Below are positions 20,103-30,424 of a stretch of 64,000 bases of DNA, one piece after another. Source of the stretch: Culex pipiens pallens (taxonomy: Eukaryota; Arthropoda; Insecta; Diptera; Culicidae); contig NC_068938.1 in NCBI RefSeq assembly GCF_016801865.2, forward strand, positions 117,330,615-117,394,614. The letters run 5' to 3'. The notes below the pieces were generated by a model. The model searched no databases and was not told the DNA's origin. It saw nothing but the letters and a program-made list of their open reading frames with translations. The position numbers and the translations under genes are program-made. Each line of letters begins with the position of its first letter. Positions within the stretch are counted from its first letter, which is position 1.

Positions 20103-20502
20103 ATCTAATTATTCGCTCTACAGCATTGCCTTGGCTTCTCGATTGCGAGATTCCTACTCGAAACTAGGTGTTCGAATGCTTGATTGTTGAGGCAATTGCA
20201 AACCTCTTTTTACACCTTAGCTTCCATCCACCCCGGGATTCGAACTGACGACCTTTGGATTGTTAGTCCAACTGCCTACCAGCGACTCCCCGAGGCAGGA
20301 CCCAGGGAGACGACTCCTACACCTGAACTGAGCTAACGACCTAACCTTTTTAGGTTAGTCCGGGGCCAACATTTACTTCCCGTCCGACGGAAGGCGTGAT
20401 CAGACAAATCTCGTCTCAAAAATTGCCAACGGGACCTTCTGGAATCGAACCCAGGCCGACTGGGTGAGAGGCAACCACGCTTACCCCTACACCACGGTCC
20501 CG
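20103..20502 (-). mobile_element. Twin-type SINE with two tRNA-like halves
   Basis: GCTGATGGTTA is duplicated at 20092-20102 and 20503-20513. On the - strand the element opens with a tRNA-like half (A box GTGGTGTAGGGGTAAGC, B box GGTTCGATTCC), then a spacer, then a second tRNA-like half (TTAGCTCAG-like start; B box AGTTCGAATCCCGG), then a 3' tail ending near GCGAATAATT. Two tRNA-like units in one SINE is the described structure of the Twin family of Culex pipiens; family identity is from memory. The internal pol III boxes look intact. Confidence 0.75.
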
Positions 20503-20551
20503 GCTGATGGTTAGTTAATCTGAAAATAATGCACAATTCTCGGGTTAGTTT

Positions 20552-21235
20552 TCAAAAGGTCGTAAGCGCCAGCGCCAGGGGGGGGAGGGGGTTTCTTGGC
20601 TTGCTGGCTTCGGCGATGGCGGTTGTTCCCCAGCTGCGATCTCCGGTCTTCGTCGCCGGACGCAGCTTCGTACTGCGGCCTTCGGGCCGTCTTCGGCTTC
20701 GGCTTCCGTGCCGGATGTGGATGGACGACCAGCAGGCGTTGCTGGCTTCGTAACGGGCAGGTGTCTTCTCTCCTTGTCGAATCGGCAAGCCCCGGAGTCC
20801 ACCGATTTGGGCTCGCCGAGAGAGGCCCTCCTTAGCGTTTAAGGCCAGCGGCCTGAGGGTAGTCGTCCTTGGCGTTGATGGCGCGGGGAGGCGCCAGACG
20901 ACGGGGGTGGTCCTGTTACGGTTAGACGTGGGCAAATGCCATACTGGACTTACGATGCCCAGGCCGACCAAACCGAGATGGACGCGCGCTCGCGGAACCT
21001 CCGGGTCCCGCCTTGTGTGCGGCAATTGACGACCAACACACCGAGGAGCACGTCTTGTCCACTCGGACACCTGATTGGAAGAGACCGATTTTTCCCCAAA
21101 ATCGGCTCCTTGTTGGTTTTCCCGAGTCCATTTTCCCACCAATTTCCTTATGTCATCTGGACGTTTACATAATCCCCACCCTGGGAAATTGGTGGGCTTC
21201 AGCCTCGCTAACACTAGTAAAATTAGCCCCCTCAC
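20552..21235 (-). CDS. Unrecognised 227-residue GC-rich open frame
   Basis: The frame is long for this AT-rich region and rich in R, P, T and S, for example KRPDDIRKLVGKWTREN and TTTLRPLALNAKEGLSRRAQ. It has no zinc knuckle, transposase motif or known domain that I recognise. High GC raises the chance of a random open frame. It could be the leader or first frame of a non-LTR element that has lost the rest. Confidence 0.25.
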   Translation of the reverse strand: MRGLILLVLARLKPTNFPGWGLCKRPDDIRKLVGKWTRENQQGADFGEKSVSSNQVSEWTRRAPRCVGRQLPHTRRDPEVPRARVHLGLVGLGIVSPVWHLPTSNRNRTTPVVWRLPAPSTPRTTTLRPLALNAKEGLSRRAQIGGLRGLPIRQGEKTPARYEASNACWSSIHIRHGSRSRRRPEGRSTKLRPATKTGDRSWGTTAIAEASKPRNPLPPLALALTTF

Positions 21236-21639
21236 TACTGTAAAGTGTAGTGAAATGTGAAGGGACTACTGAAGTTGAAGAGGTAATTCGTCAAGGGTTG
21301 TGACCAACGGTTACAAAACATTGATCAAAACTTGCTGGGTTTATGATACGAAAGTTTTAAAAATATCTTTAAGAATACTTTAAGAGCATGGAACATAGTT
21401 TTATATCACACTTCATTGTTTCTCTTAAAGCTATCCCAGAGAGGTTATTTATAAGACTTTTAAGCATTGTCAAACTGCTTTGAAACTAAATTAAAACTAC
21501 TCTGTTCTATGAAAGCATATTTCCAGATTATTTGAACTTGATCTGTCAAATCACATTTTTTTGTACAGTCGGTCGGTTTAGTGTCAAAGAAACTTTTACC
21601 AAAATTTGTGATCCCGGTAAACAAGTGATACTTTTCGCC

Positions 21640-22045
21640 CGTTTCCGGCTCCAGCGCGGATGTAACGGAGTACACCTATCCGAGGGTGATCGAGTACATG
21701 CCGATTTGGTCCATTGACATGCATGGGCAGTAGATGTTTTTTTCCGGCACGTGTTGATCGAGTAACACGAGAATCATCATGGGCGCCGATTCCGTAGCTA
21801 CCGTGAAGCCGACGCGCAGAATCGACAAGCTACAAATCATCAGTTAGGCCATCCGTTTGTCCGTCAGAGCCTTTCGAGGATAAGCTGGATAAGGCGTTCC
21901 GAGAAGCGGATAAATTCGTCGCGGAGTGCTAGTGTTTTAACGTTGGTCTAGTGTTGTTTATTAAAATCAGTGTTGTTGTGTCGACGGTAAATTCCTTTAT
22001 GCGAGGAAAACTTATGATGATCCCAATCAAATAAATGAATAAAGA
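21640..22045 (+). pseudogene. Decayed gene fragment with 3' poly(A)-like end, parent unknown
   Basis: Coding-like stretches interrupted by stops (SADVTEYTYPRVIEYMP, then FEDKLDKAFREADKFVAEC followed by a stop near 21932). A 3' UTR-like segment with AATAAA words near 22030 and a short A run (22049-22057) follow. The layout resembles a retrocopy of an mRNA. I could not identify the source gene. Confidence 0.35.
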
Positions 22046-22932
22046 ATATGAAAAAAAAATGTATTTTGTTTTTTATCCAACGATGAAAAAATAACCATAA
22101 AAAACGTTTTGGATCTACCTCCTGCTAACTAAAATTCGCATGCGCTACGGTCGCAGTACTACGCCTTTTGCTCTTGGTTAAAATCGCCTTAAAGCTCACT
22201 GCAGTCTACATGTTCTTGCTTAATCTTGAACAAGAGCTTCGCAAGAAACAAAGCTCTTAAAGTTTCTTGTACAAGAGCTTTTTAAGAAAAATGGCCCTAA
22301 TAACTGCTTTGAGTAAGAGAGAATAGTTTTTATGAGTTCAGCCATATTAACACGAAAAAGCAACGGCCAAAAATGGAATCCATGCACGAATTAAATACAC
22401 CTGCAGAGTGTTTTAAAAATCAATGTCTATGCTGATGAGTTTTAGATGACTCCTAATAAATGGTCATGATAACCTCCGAAAATAGTCCACTTTGCTCTTA
22501 ACTCAGGTTTAATGCTGATTTATTGTTGTCCTGGAGATAAAATGGCTTTATGGTCATTTTTAGCTAAGATAACTTCAATCTCTCCTCAAGATAGGTACAA
22601 AACTGAAAATGTTACTTGGGATAGGCTTGGGATGTTACTTGGGATACGGAGGAGTCACATACGTCCTTGGTGATACAAGGTCGTAAGTACTGATAATTTG
22701 AAAAAATGTACTTACGCTCATAGAAAAAGGACGTAAGTTAAGTTATAATTGCTTTATTATTATGCACAAATGAGTTTCAACGAAAAATGATGAAAATTTG
22801 GAACCCAATAAAATCACAGCGCTGAATCAACACAAAATCAAGAGGAACAGGAACGAGCGATAATGACCGCATCCATTTTATCACGCATAAACGCCCTCTG
22901 AAAACTCCAGGAACCCCGAGTTCTTCAAGGTC

Positions 22933-23060
22933 CTATAGAGCTATCTAAGCCCGATCTCACACACACTAGCACACCATTTGTTTTGCTGGCTGGTACAAAA
23001 TTTAACCTCACTTTTTTTCGTGTACGTACACGCAATACATGCGCACGTAGATAACACTAT
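22933..23060. mobile_element. CTATAGAG-type miniature element, copy 3 (uninterrupted)
   Basis: Runs from CTATAGAGCTATCTAAGCCC to GCGCACGTAGATAACACTAT, in inverse orientation to copies 1 and 2. It is the empty-site reference for the insertions at 2876 and 3532. Confidence 0.6.
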
Positions 23061-23649
23061 GGACCACTGAAGAAAAGATAAACAATCAGTGGTAATTCGT
23101 CCTTTTGTTCGTGCTCTCAGCTAGCGTATGAGCCAACGCGAGAGAGAGAGAATAAAATCTGTCAGTCGGACCTTTCTCCTCTGCGATGTTTTCTCCCAAT
23201 CTCCTCCAAAAACACAGAACATCGACTGCTCTCTTTGCGGGAGGTGTTGACACGATGTTCAAAATAAGAATGTTTGATTAAAATGTGTTTTAGAAGCAAA
23301 AAAATAAATTTTACTAATGGTCGTATTGTCATTCTTACTCAAAAAAAAGTCCCAAGTACAGGGACGTAAGAAACAATTTGCTCATGTAAAAGGTCGAATC
23401 AACCTTGTGTGATAAAACAAGACTAAAACACACATTAATTGTTAACAAATTCAATTCACTTGATATGGCTACTATAGCTAATATTCAAAGCAATGATTTT
23501 GACTAAAAATATAACCTTGAAACCCACTTATATGTTAATACGAATTAAAATAAAGGTCGAAAACTTGTTCATCGTTTTTCTACACTTGAGTGGTTTGGTT
23601 CTAACGACGTTTTGAAAACTAACCCGAGAATTAGTTTAAGCCAAAACTT

Positions 23650-24010
23650 ACAATTTTCAGCTCGGACCCATCTCCGCGCCTTGTGGCAGCTGTTCGACTA
23701 GCGGACGAGTTGTTCAGATTGATGACACTGTTTGCGCAGTGTCCGGGAGGAAGACAAACAGTTTGAGGTGACCATCTTCTGGCGAACTACGCTAAGGGCG
23801 TACCCGTTAAGGGAGACGCGCGTGCCATGTCCAAACTGCAGATCGAGGGTGAAACGGCGTTTCTGGATCTGGGGTTTCCTGAGGCATCACAGTCAAGTGC
23901 TGCTGTGGTTCTATATCCCAGAAGTCGGACGAGCAAGCCCCACAACTGTCCTTGGACGCATTCCCGGTTGACACCTTTTGTCAAAAACTTCCGGAAGTTG
24001 CATTATGTAA
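23650..24010 (+). other. GC-rich gene-like stretch, unrecognised
   Basis: Coding-like runs in shifting frames (KGDARAMSKLQIEGETAFLD in one frame, EVTIFWRTTLRAYPLRETR in another). It is preceded by a splice-acceptor-like TTACAATTTTCAG at about 23657 and followed by a GTAAGT at 24006. It may be a decayed exon. I could not relate it to THADA. Confidence 0.25.
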
Positions 24011-24112
24011 GTTTGTGAAACTACGATTGGAATTGCCACATATTTATTTCGATTAGAGAGAATTCAGACTTCAAACAAAATAATTGTCTTTTGCAAAACA
24101 TAACCAAACTTT

Positions 24113-24230
24113 TCGGAACCCTCAGAAAACGTCAAATCAATACAAATTGCTGCCGGATCTTTTACCGCATCTCTCCCGGAAAAGATCCGGCAGCAATTTT
24201 GTATGGTGTGACGTTTGCTGAGGGTGCCGA
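24113..24230. repeat. 118 bp hairpin, AGATCCGGCAGCAATT stem
   Basis: TCGGAACCCTCAGAAAACGTC pairs with GACGTTTGCTGAGGGTGCCGA across the whole length, including AATTGCTGCCGGATCTTTT. The loop is about 15 bases. Small foldback element; a microRNA-like hairpin by shape only. Confidence 0.65.
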
Positions 24231-24343
24231 GAAAACGTAAACAAATTACTCCGTGCGTTAGCCAATGTAAAGTAGCCAAAGACTAAAAATAAACAAACAG
24301 ATGCATCCTGTTTACGTCAGTTGATACTTACAACATACTCTAA

Positions 24344-24600
24344 TGGTACGTTCGTTTGATGGCTAGTTCCACACTGAGTGCCGCACTCAGAGCTGTCAAA
24401 GTGTTTCTTTGAAGAAACTCGCGCTAGTTCCGCACGAGTTTCGCCGCCATCTTGGAACTGAAACTCTAGTGCCGCACTCGATATTTTTTCAGTTTCATGC
24501 GAGTTCCACGTACACTGACAAGTGACGTTCGATTGAACCAAAACTGGCACCGACTAGTGCGGCACTCAGTGCCGCACCGGCTTTTCAAACGAACGTACCA
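24344..24600. mobile_element. 257 bp miniature element TGGTACGTTCGTTTGA, TAA duplication
   Basis: Sixteen-base perfect terminal repeats TGGTACGTTCGTTTGA/TCAAACGAACGTACCA, flanked by TAA on both sides (24341-24343 and 24601-24603). A three-base TAA duplication fits PIF/Harbinger-type mobilisation. The same family is buried in both arms of the 934-12106 element. Confidence 0.8.
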
Positions 24601-24603
24601 TAA

Positions 24604-25350
24604 GAACGAGCGTGATGCAAAAAGCCTTTTGAAAATCTTACCTTCGTATGAAATGCTCAAAAATCCAAAGCAATCATATACTGTTGCTACAACAACTCAC
24701 TTACCTTTTTTAACCGTCGCAAAATTGAGCAGTTAATGCGAAAACACTCCCTCTTTACTGCGCAGCGCTTCAAACTTTAATAATTATCAACCGATTTGTT
24801 TTTGTTGACTGCGGTAGCTGTCATTTGGCAAACAGAAAAATATGTAATTGAAATTAAATGCTTTTTAAATTTACATTGAGACAATTTTACATCAGAAGTA
24901 CAATTACATGCATTTCAAAATTTAAAATTTAATGTCTCCCAGGAACAAAAGTTCTATTTACATTAGATATATATTTTACATTGAATCTCATTTTACGAGA
25001 AGGGTGTTTAAATGCAATTCAACGTTTTAAATGAAATTTCAAATTTACATTAAGCATGTTTACGTTCAAAACATGGTTTCAGTGTCGGGTAAATTTACAT
25101 TTTTTTTCTGTGTAGTGTTCATCATAATCCACCATATTTTGGGATATTGTTAGTAAACTATCTACGAACAAACCTACGTTGAAAGATTTGTATCGTTTTT
25201 TGACCCATAGCCACCCTTACTGACGGTAATCAATAAACGTTAGTCTTTATTCGTTCGTAATAATTTCTATTACTATTGCGAGTTCGCAACAGATAGAGTT
25301 TTTTTTCCGGTTGTCCAGTTCGTCAGTTTTTAGTTTGACTTTGTCGTTTG
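24604..25350. other. AT-rich intronic or intergenic sequence
   Basis: Many AAATTTACAT words between 24840 and 25100, otherwise nothing recognised. Confidence 0.45.
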
Positions 25351-25363
25351 TTTGACCAACGGG

Positions 25364-25586
25364 AAAAAAACGAAACGAAACTATTGGCACTACGCCCCCC
25401 GGGGCATGGCCTTCCTCTAACGTGGGATTTCTGCTCCAGCGCCTCTGACGAGACAGGAGAAACCGGGACTGACGTTTTACTTCACCATCCGATAGAAGCT
25501 CAGTGGATAAGGCGGGAATCGAACCCGCGTCTCATAGCATCATCGGGATCGGCAGCCGAAGCCGCTACCCCTGCGCCACGAGACCA
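25364..25586 (-). mobile_element. tRNA-derived SINE
   Basis: On the - strand it opens with a tRNA-like head (GGTCTCGTGGCGCAGGGGTA as A box region, GGTTCGAATCCCGCC as B box). It continues for about 130 bp and ends TTTCGTTTCGTTTTTTT. GACCAACGGG occurs at 25354-25363 and 25582-25591, the likely target duplication, overlapping the head by a few bases. Different from the Twin-type SINE in this window. Confidence 0.75.
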
Positions 25587-25639
25587 ACGGGGTAAAAACT
25601 AAAAAAGTATCAGACGAAAAAGTGACTGGTCTTGAGTGT

Positions 25640-26185
25640 ATTTAATTGCCAGGAGAATTCATGTTTTGGGCCAATACGCACCTTCCAAGAAAAAGGGTCA
25701 AGAAATGGTTTTACGAACAGCGGAACAAAAGAGAGGGAACAATTTCTTGGAGCTTTTATTCACCCTCTCTGACTTGCTTTCACTGCCGCTGCTGCCCATT
25801 TGAATTTTCTTTACCCGTCCCTTTCCAAGTGCGTATACCGCTTTTATCCGATTGGTATTGGATTCACCTTAAATACAGAGCGGATTCGCTCATTCGAATG
25901 GAACTGCATTCGAATGAGTAAATCCAAATTCGCTGATTGGAACGACTGACAGCTGTGAAAAGCTTGAAACCATGTGTTCGGAAATAGTCGAACAATGATG
26001 TTAAAACGACAACATCAGTTTGACAACTCGTTTTGATGGTTGAGTGCTCTTTAATTCGAATACGTTCGAATTAGCGAGCATTAATGAATGACGATTGTGA
26101 ATGACGTTAATGCATTGTGAATTAACGAATTGCTCACTTAAAATGATGTAAATGTTTTATAGAGTTGTAATACCTTTTTTTTCAG
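25640..26185. other. Repeat-derived sequence before the first THADA exon seen here
   Basis: Positions 25700-25810 match 2395-2500 in inverse orientation (AAATTCAAATGGGCAGCAGC and neighbours). The rest contains short inverted GAATGCAGTTCC/CATTCGAATG words. The last bases are the splice acceptor of the next exon (TACCTTTTTTTTCAG). Confidence 0.45.
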
Positions 26186-27202
26186 GTTTACTGTGCATTG
26201 CTATGGTGTATGAAAATACTTACAGATGGATTGAACATAGCCAAAGGATCCTTGCTAAGAGCAGCTCGAGAAAATCCAATGTTCGGAGCGCTAGGCTGTA
26301 TACGTCACTTGTTGAACAAAATAGACTTCAAAGAAGTTTCCAGCTGCGATCATTGGGTGAAGTTTATTTCTAACCTTATAATTATTTGCTGTGAAATTAC
26401 CAAAATAGTGTCAGTCGTAGTCAACAATTCATCACCGGAAGGACATTTGCCTAATGACTTCAGCCCTATTGAGAATTACGAGTTTGATGAAGATATTGAA
26501 ATGTCCTCATTGGGATCAAACGTCAACGGCGGCTCTAACAATGCTGAAACAACTCCTCAAATGCTTTTACTGTGTTCATGGCGGACTGTCAAAGAAATTT
26601 CACTAATTCTTGGCGATGTTGCATCTAAATCACCAATAACATATCAAAAATGGCCGCCAGAAATGGTGGTCGATACGATTCCCACAAGACCTTGTGGTTT
26701 GATCACTTGTGAACAGGTTATTCAAATTGGATCACACTTTATTGAGCTTCTGGCTGAGACTAAACATCGTGGAGCTTTCGAGCAGGCTTATGTAGGATTC
26801 ACAAAATTGTGCATCCGTCTTTGGGGATCCAAACATACTGCTCTTCATCAGCTGCCAATGAAATGGTTGAATGAAATAATATCCGTTATAACCAGTGATC
26901 ATGATGGAAGTGATATTAAAACTGAGAAAATGTGTAGCACACGAAGAAGTGCGGGTATTCCATACATGATGCAAGCCTTAATCTCGTCAGAATTACATGT
27001 GAGCTCGTCTAAAGGATTGCAGTTTTCTACTAAAAAATTAATCGAAATTTGCAGTGTTTCCACCAAGGCGGATACAAGAACACATTGCTTGAATATCTTA
27101 CGAGCCCTGTTTCGATCTACCGATTTAGGTGACTCAATAGGTGAATTCGTTTCTGACGGAATCGTGTGCGCCATAAATGGATATGGGGCGGAATCATGGT
27201 CG
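26186..27202 (+). CDS. THADA: THADA homologue, internal exon a (DUF2428 region)
   Basis: The exon opens after a strong acceptor (TTTTTTTTCAG, 26175-26185), is 339 whole codons long and ends at GTGGGT. It encodes the conserved middle of THADA, a large HEAT/ARM-type protein; yeast Trm732, its relative, partners the tRNA 2'-O-methyltransferase Trm7. Landmarks: WCMKILTDGLNIAKGSLLRA at the start, LLCSWRTVKEISLILGDVAS (typical DUF2428), KHRGAFEQAYVGFTKLC, TRRSAGIPYMMQALISSE and THCLNILRALFRSTDLGDSI. The N-terminal part of the protein is not upstream in this window, so a large intron must precede this exon. Drosophila THADA has been linked to SERCA and energy balance; that role is from the literature, not from this sequence. 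Confidence 0.9.
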
Positions 27203-27276
27203 GTGGGTAAAGCTCTTTGTGTGATTTGATTTGCACTACTTCTAAGGATCAATTTATCTACAATTTTCTTTATTAG

Positions 27277-27401
27277 GAGCGCAACTCTTCTACTTTACTA
27301 TTTTCTGCTCTAATGATTAGAGTGTTTGGAGTACTAAGAAGCAAAGATTATGAAAATTTAAACATCCGGAATAAAATGACTGGGCGTATTTTCTTTTTGA
27401 G
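27277..27401 (+). CDS. THADA: THADA homologue, exon b
   Basis: Separated from exon a by a 74 bp intron with acceptor TTTATTAG and followed by donor GTAAGT. It encodes ERNSSTLLFSALMIRVFGVL and NKMTGRIFFLR, a very conserved THADA stretch. It ends after two bases of an arginine codon (phase 2). The join W-S-E at the first junction depends on the GTGGGT donor being used. Confidence 0.9.
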
Positions 27402-27448
27402 GTAAGTCATATTTCTGATGCTGATAGATGCTCTATATATACTATACA

Positions 27449-28483
27449 TAAGGCTACCAACTGCACGGATTTTTTCCATACCATACGGATTTTCATCCTG
27501 TTGAAATATACAAACTTTTCAACATTGGAACCACCCCAGCTAGTAATAGAATTCCAAAAACCACTCTAGGTTACTCACGAGCTTAGTAGAGAGCCTGGAT
27601 CTATAATAAGATCCAGGCTCTCTAGAGCTTAGTAGTCACAGTAAACTGTATTTATAGTAAGCTGATAGAGCTTTATGGCAAACTACAATTAAGTAGTATT
27701 TGAAGAAGTGGTGTAAGTGACACATACATGTAAATAGTAATAATAAGCCAGCAAAAAATGCATGAGGACAGTTTTCATGCAGATTCTGCTATACTATCAT
27801 GCCGCCATGTATCACAATCATGCGACCGCCGGTTGGGTGTAGAAATTTTTATTTTTCTGTGAGTTTGATTTAAAAAGGGAGAGTTTTCCGGGGTTTCCTC
27901 AATTCAAACTTGATTATCAATAATTCTAGAGTTTTTGTACTATTGTCTTTCATATGTTGATAGGACCTTTTAAAAAAACTCCAGAATTGTTCTTTTAGAA
28001 ATTCCTTACAAAATATATTCCATTTCTAAAGGCTTTCTAAAACTTTTGAAAACATTTGAACATTTAACAAATCTAATGTTTTTTAAAGGTCCTATAAACT
28101 GTTGTGTTTCACATGCTATAGGACCTTTTCAATAAAAAAAAAAACTCTGGAAAAGTGTTCGTGAAAACACTAAGAATGATATTATTCCTAAACTTGACAT
28201 ATCGTAAACTTTTAAACGTTTAACAAAAAAAAAAATGAAGAACATAATGATTTGATTCAAATCACGGTTTATTTTATGAATACTTTTAAACGTGCAAGTC
28301 ATAAGCACTCTGATAGCATTTTGTGAAATTTGTTAGCTGTAAAAACGACACATTTTTATATTTTTAATTCTCAGATTTATTAAATTTAATTTATCTAAAT
28401 AATTCATTGAAATTTTTTGTTATACCATGGTTTCAAATCGGCAAAGTGTACGGATTTTTGCTCAGCAAGAGTTGGTAGCCTTA
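27449..28483. mobile_element. hAT-type non-autonomous element, 1,035 bp
   Basis: Terminal repeats TAAGGCTACCAACT and AGTTGGTAGCCTTA are perfect and fit the hAT pattern YARNG. The eight-base duplication ACTATACA lies at 27441-27448 and 28484-28491. No transposase frame is present. A perfect 15-base hairpin AGAGCCTGGATCT sits near 27590-27621. The right duplication includes the first two bases of the palindrome at 28490. Confidence 0.8.
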
Positions 28484-28489
28484 ACTATA

Positions 28490-29718
28490 CAGCAATTCCA
28501 TTTGAAAAGAGCCTAAACCGAAAAAAAAGTTCTCCGATCGGGCTTAAAAATTTTCTGGGGGTTCCTTGGCCAAAATAATTAGACCCGTATTTTTTTGTTT
28601 GGTCATTAGGGTGACCTACATCGTGCTAGGGTGGTTCAAAAAATGGCAATTTTCGTCATTTTTCGCAAAAACCACTTTTTTCGAAAAATCATATCTCCGC
28701 GCCATTTCATCCGATTTTAGCTGTCTTAGACGCAAAAGAAAGGTGATGAGTTTGGCTATTTGAGAAAAATAGTAAGAAGTTCCAAAAATCTAGCGTAACT
28801 TTTGAAAAAGTCGTATGAAAACTTAAAATGGCGTTTTGACCGTGTCTGGACCAAAGAGCCTATGTCTGAAAATATTTTTATCGGATTCCTCGGAAAATTT
28901 CACATAACATATCAAAAAATTGGCGATGTCGAACCGTACGTTTTCGAGATATGATTTTTTGAAAATAAAAACCGCGTTTTTTGACGCGCCGCGCGCAAAA
29001 ACAGGAAAATGACGAAATTGGCAAAAAAACAACTTTTTTCACTAACACTGCGATAACTTAAAAATTTCAGCGATGACCTATAGATGTCTGGGTACCAAAA
29101 GTTGCGTCTTTCAATTATGAACATTTTGATACCCAGCCATGTATAAGTCATCGCTGAAATTTTTAAGTTATCGCAGTTTTAGTGAAAAAAGTTGTTTTTT
29201 TGCCGATTTCGTCATTTTCCTGTTTTTGCGCGTGGCGCGTCGAAAAACTCAGTTTTTACTTTCAAAAAATCATATCTTGGAAACGTACGGTTCGACATCG
29301 CCAATTTTTTGATATGTCATGGGAAATTTTCCGAGGAATCAGACATAGGCTCTTTGGTCCAGACACGGTCAAAACGCCATTTGAGGTTATCATACGACTT
29401 TTTCAATAGTTAAGCTAGATTTTTGGAACTTCTTACTATTTTTCCCAAATAGCCAAACTTATCACCTTTCTTTTGCATCTAAGACAGCTAAAATCGGATG
29501 AAATGGCGCGGAGATATGATTTTTCGAAAAAAGTGGGTTTTGCGAAAAATGACGAAAATTGCCATTTTTCGAACCACCCTAGCACGATGTAGGTCACCCT
29601 AATGGCCAAACAAAAAAATACGGGTCTAATTATTTTGGCCAAGGAACCCCCTGAAAAATTTTGAGCCCGATCGGAGAATTTTTTTTTCGGTTTAGGCTCT
29701 TTTCAAATGGAATTGCTG
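28490..29718. mobile_element. Palindromic foldback element, copy 1 (1,229 bp)
   Basis: The element reads CAGCAATTCCATTTG from either end, and its two halves are near-perfect reverse complements of about 600 bp each meeting near 29110. It is flanked by TA (28488-28489 and 29719-29720). The right arm lacks about 16 bases present in the left arm (AAAATATTTTTATC region). It is homologous end to end with 53220-54464. Open frames of 60-80 codons recur in each arm but are not supported as genes. It lies in a THADA intron, so the pre-mRNA would contain a long RNA hairpin. Confidence 0.9.
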
Positions 29719-29740
29719 TATATATAGTTTAATAACACTA

Positions 29741-30146
29741 TCCAGATTTTTAAGCGAAGATGACGTTACGAATGGTGCACGCCCGATATGCAGGGGTGCC
29801 AGGTTGCCAGATAAATCTGGCATTGCCAGATTTTTTGAGCGCAAAATAGAAAAAAATAATTTTCTATTTCTTCCTCATATTGTTTTATTGACGTATTTTG
29901 TTTATTTTGTGAAGCTATAATGTATAAAAAGTGAAAATACACAGTTTTTGAACAAAAAATTACTTATTACTTTGAGAAAAGTGATTTTTTGCCAGATTTT
30001 TTACTCTTCAGACCTGGTAACCCTGCCGATATGTCAAAATCGCGCAGTGGTACCAACATTAGAAAAAGGTGTGGCTGTCATGCTGCGTGATTTTGACATT
30101 TCGGACGTGCACCTTTCGTAACGCCATCTTCGCTTAAAAATCTGGA
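29741..30146. mobile_element. TA-flanked miniature element TCCAGATTTTTAAGCG
   Basis: Ends TCCAGATTTTTAAGCGAAGA and the inverse TCTTCGCTTAAAAATCTGGA; the inverted repeat runs about 42 bases, flanked by TA. It would be 163 bp without the nested hAT element and its duplicated target. Confidence 0.8.
29791..30025. mobile_element. hAT miniature element, 235 bp, nested
   Basis: CCGATATG is duplicated at 29783-29790 and 30026-30033. Ends CAGGGGTGCCAGG and CCTGGTAACCCTG are inverted with two mismatches. Both the eight-base duplication and the CAGGG start are hAT signatures. Confidence 0.85.
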
Positions 30147-30173
30147 TACTACATTTTTTAACTGTGTTTTTAG

Positions 30174-30327
30174 GTATCCACAACTGTATGACTTTTTCAT
30201 GAAAGAACTAGAGATAGCGAGTCAGATCATATCAAAAGGTGCTCGGAGCAAAAAGTTGCATCCATTGTTGTTACTGCTGAGCAGATTATATCCCTCGGCA
30301 TTAGAAGGAAGTGAATCCAATTTAAAG
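30174..30327 (+). CDS. THADA: THADA homologue, exon c
   Basis: The first base completes the arginine codon left by exon b; 51 codons follow and the exon ends in phase 0 at GTTCGT. It encodes RYPQLYDFFMKELEIASQ and KLHPLLLLLSRLYPSALEG, which align by eye with the FP-LYPFLLKQLE and HPSLFLLLLLLERLY region of vertebrate THADA. Confidence 0.9.
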
Positions 30328-30424
30328 GTTCGTTTACATTGAGACATTTCTATTTGCTTTTCGAGCTAAAACATGTTTTTTGGAATCAATCTTAAATATA
30401 CATACAACTTATTTCTACTTACAG

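Larger units (their letters stand above)
20535..23632. mobile_element. 3.1 kb segment bounded by a 29 bp inverted repeat
   Basis: AATTCTCGGGTTAGTTTTCA at 20535 and its complement ending at 23632 match over 29 bases with one mismatch. Inside are a GC-rich block with a long - strand open frame (20552-21235), a decayed gene-like block (21640-22045) and a small element (22933-23060). No transposase was recognised and no target duplication is clear. Confidence 0.45.
27402..30173 (+). other. THADA intron of 2.8 kb filled with DNA elements
   Basis: Begins GTAAGT and ends TGTGTTTTTAG. It is occupied almost fully by a 1.04 kb hAT-type element, a 1.23 kb palindrome and a 0.4 kb TA-flanked element with a nested hAT miniature element. 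Confidence 0.85.

Noticed and set aside
28566..29642. Open frames of 60-80 codons repeated in each arm of both palindromic elements (MAKIIRPVFFCL-type and FRHFPVFARGASK-type)
   Set aside because: They are copies of one arm sequence, differ by shifts between copies and match no known protein; more likely chance openness than a conserved gene.
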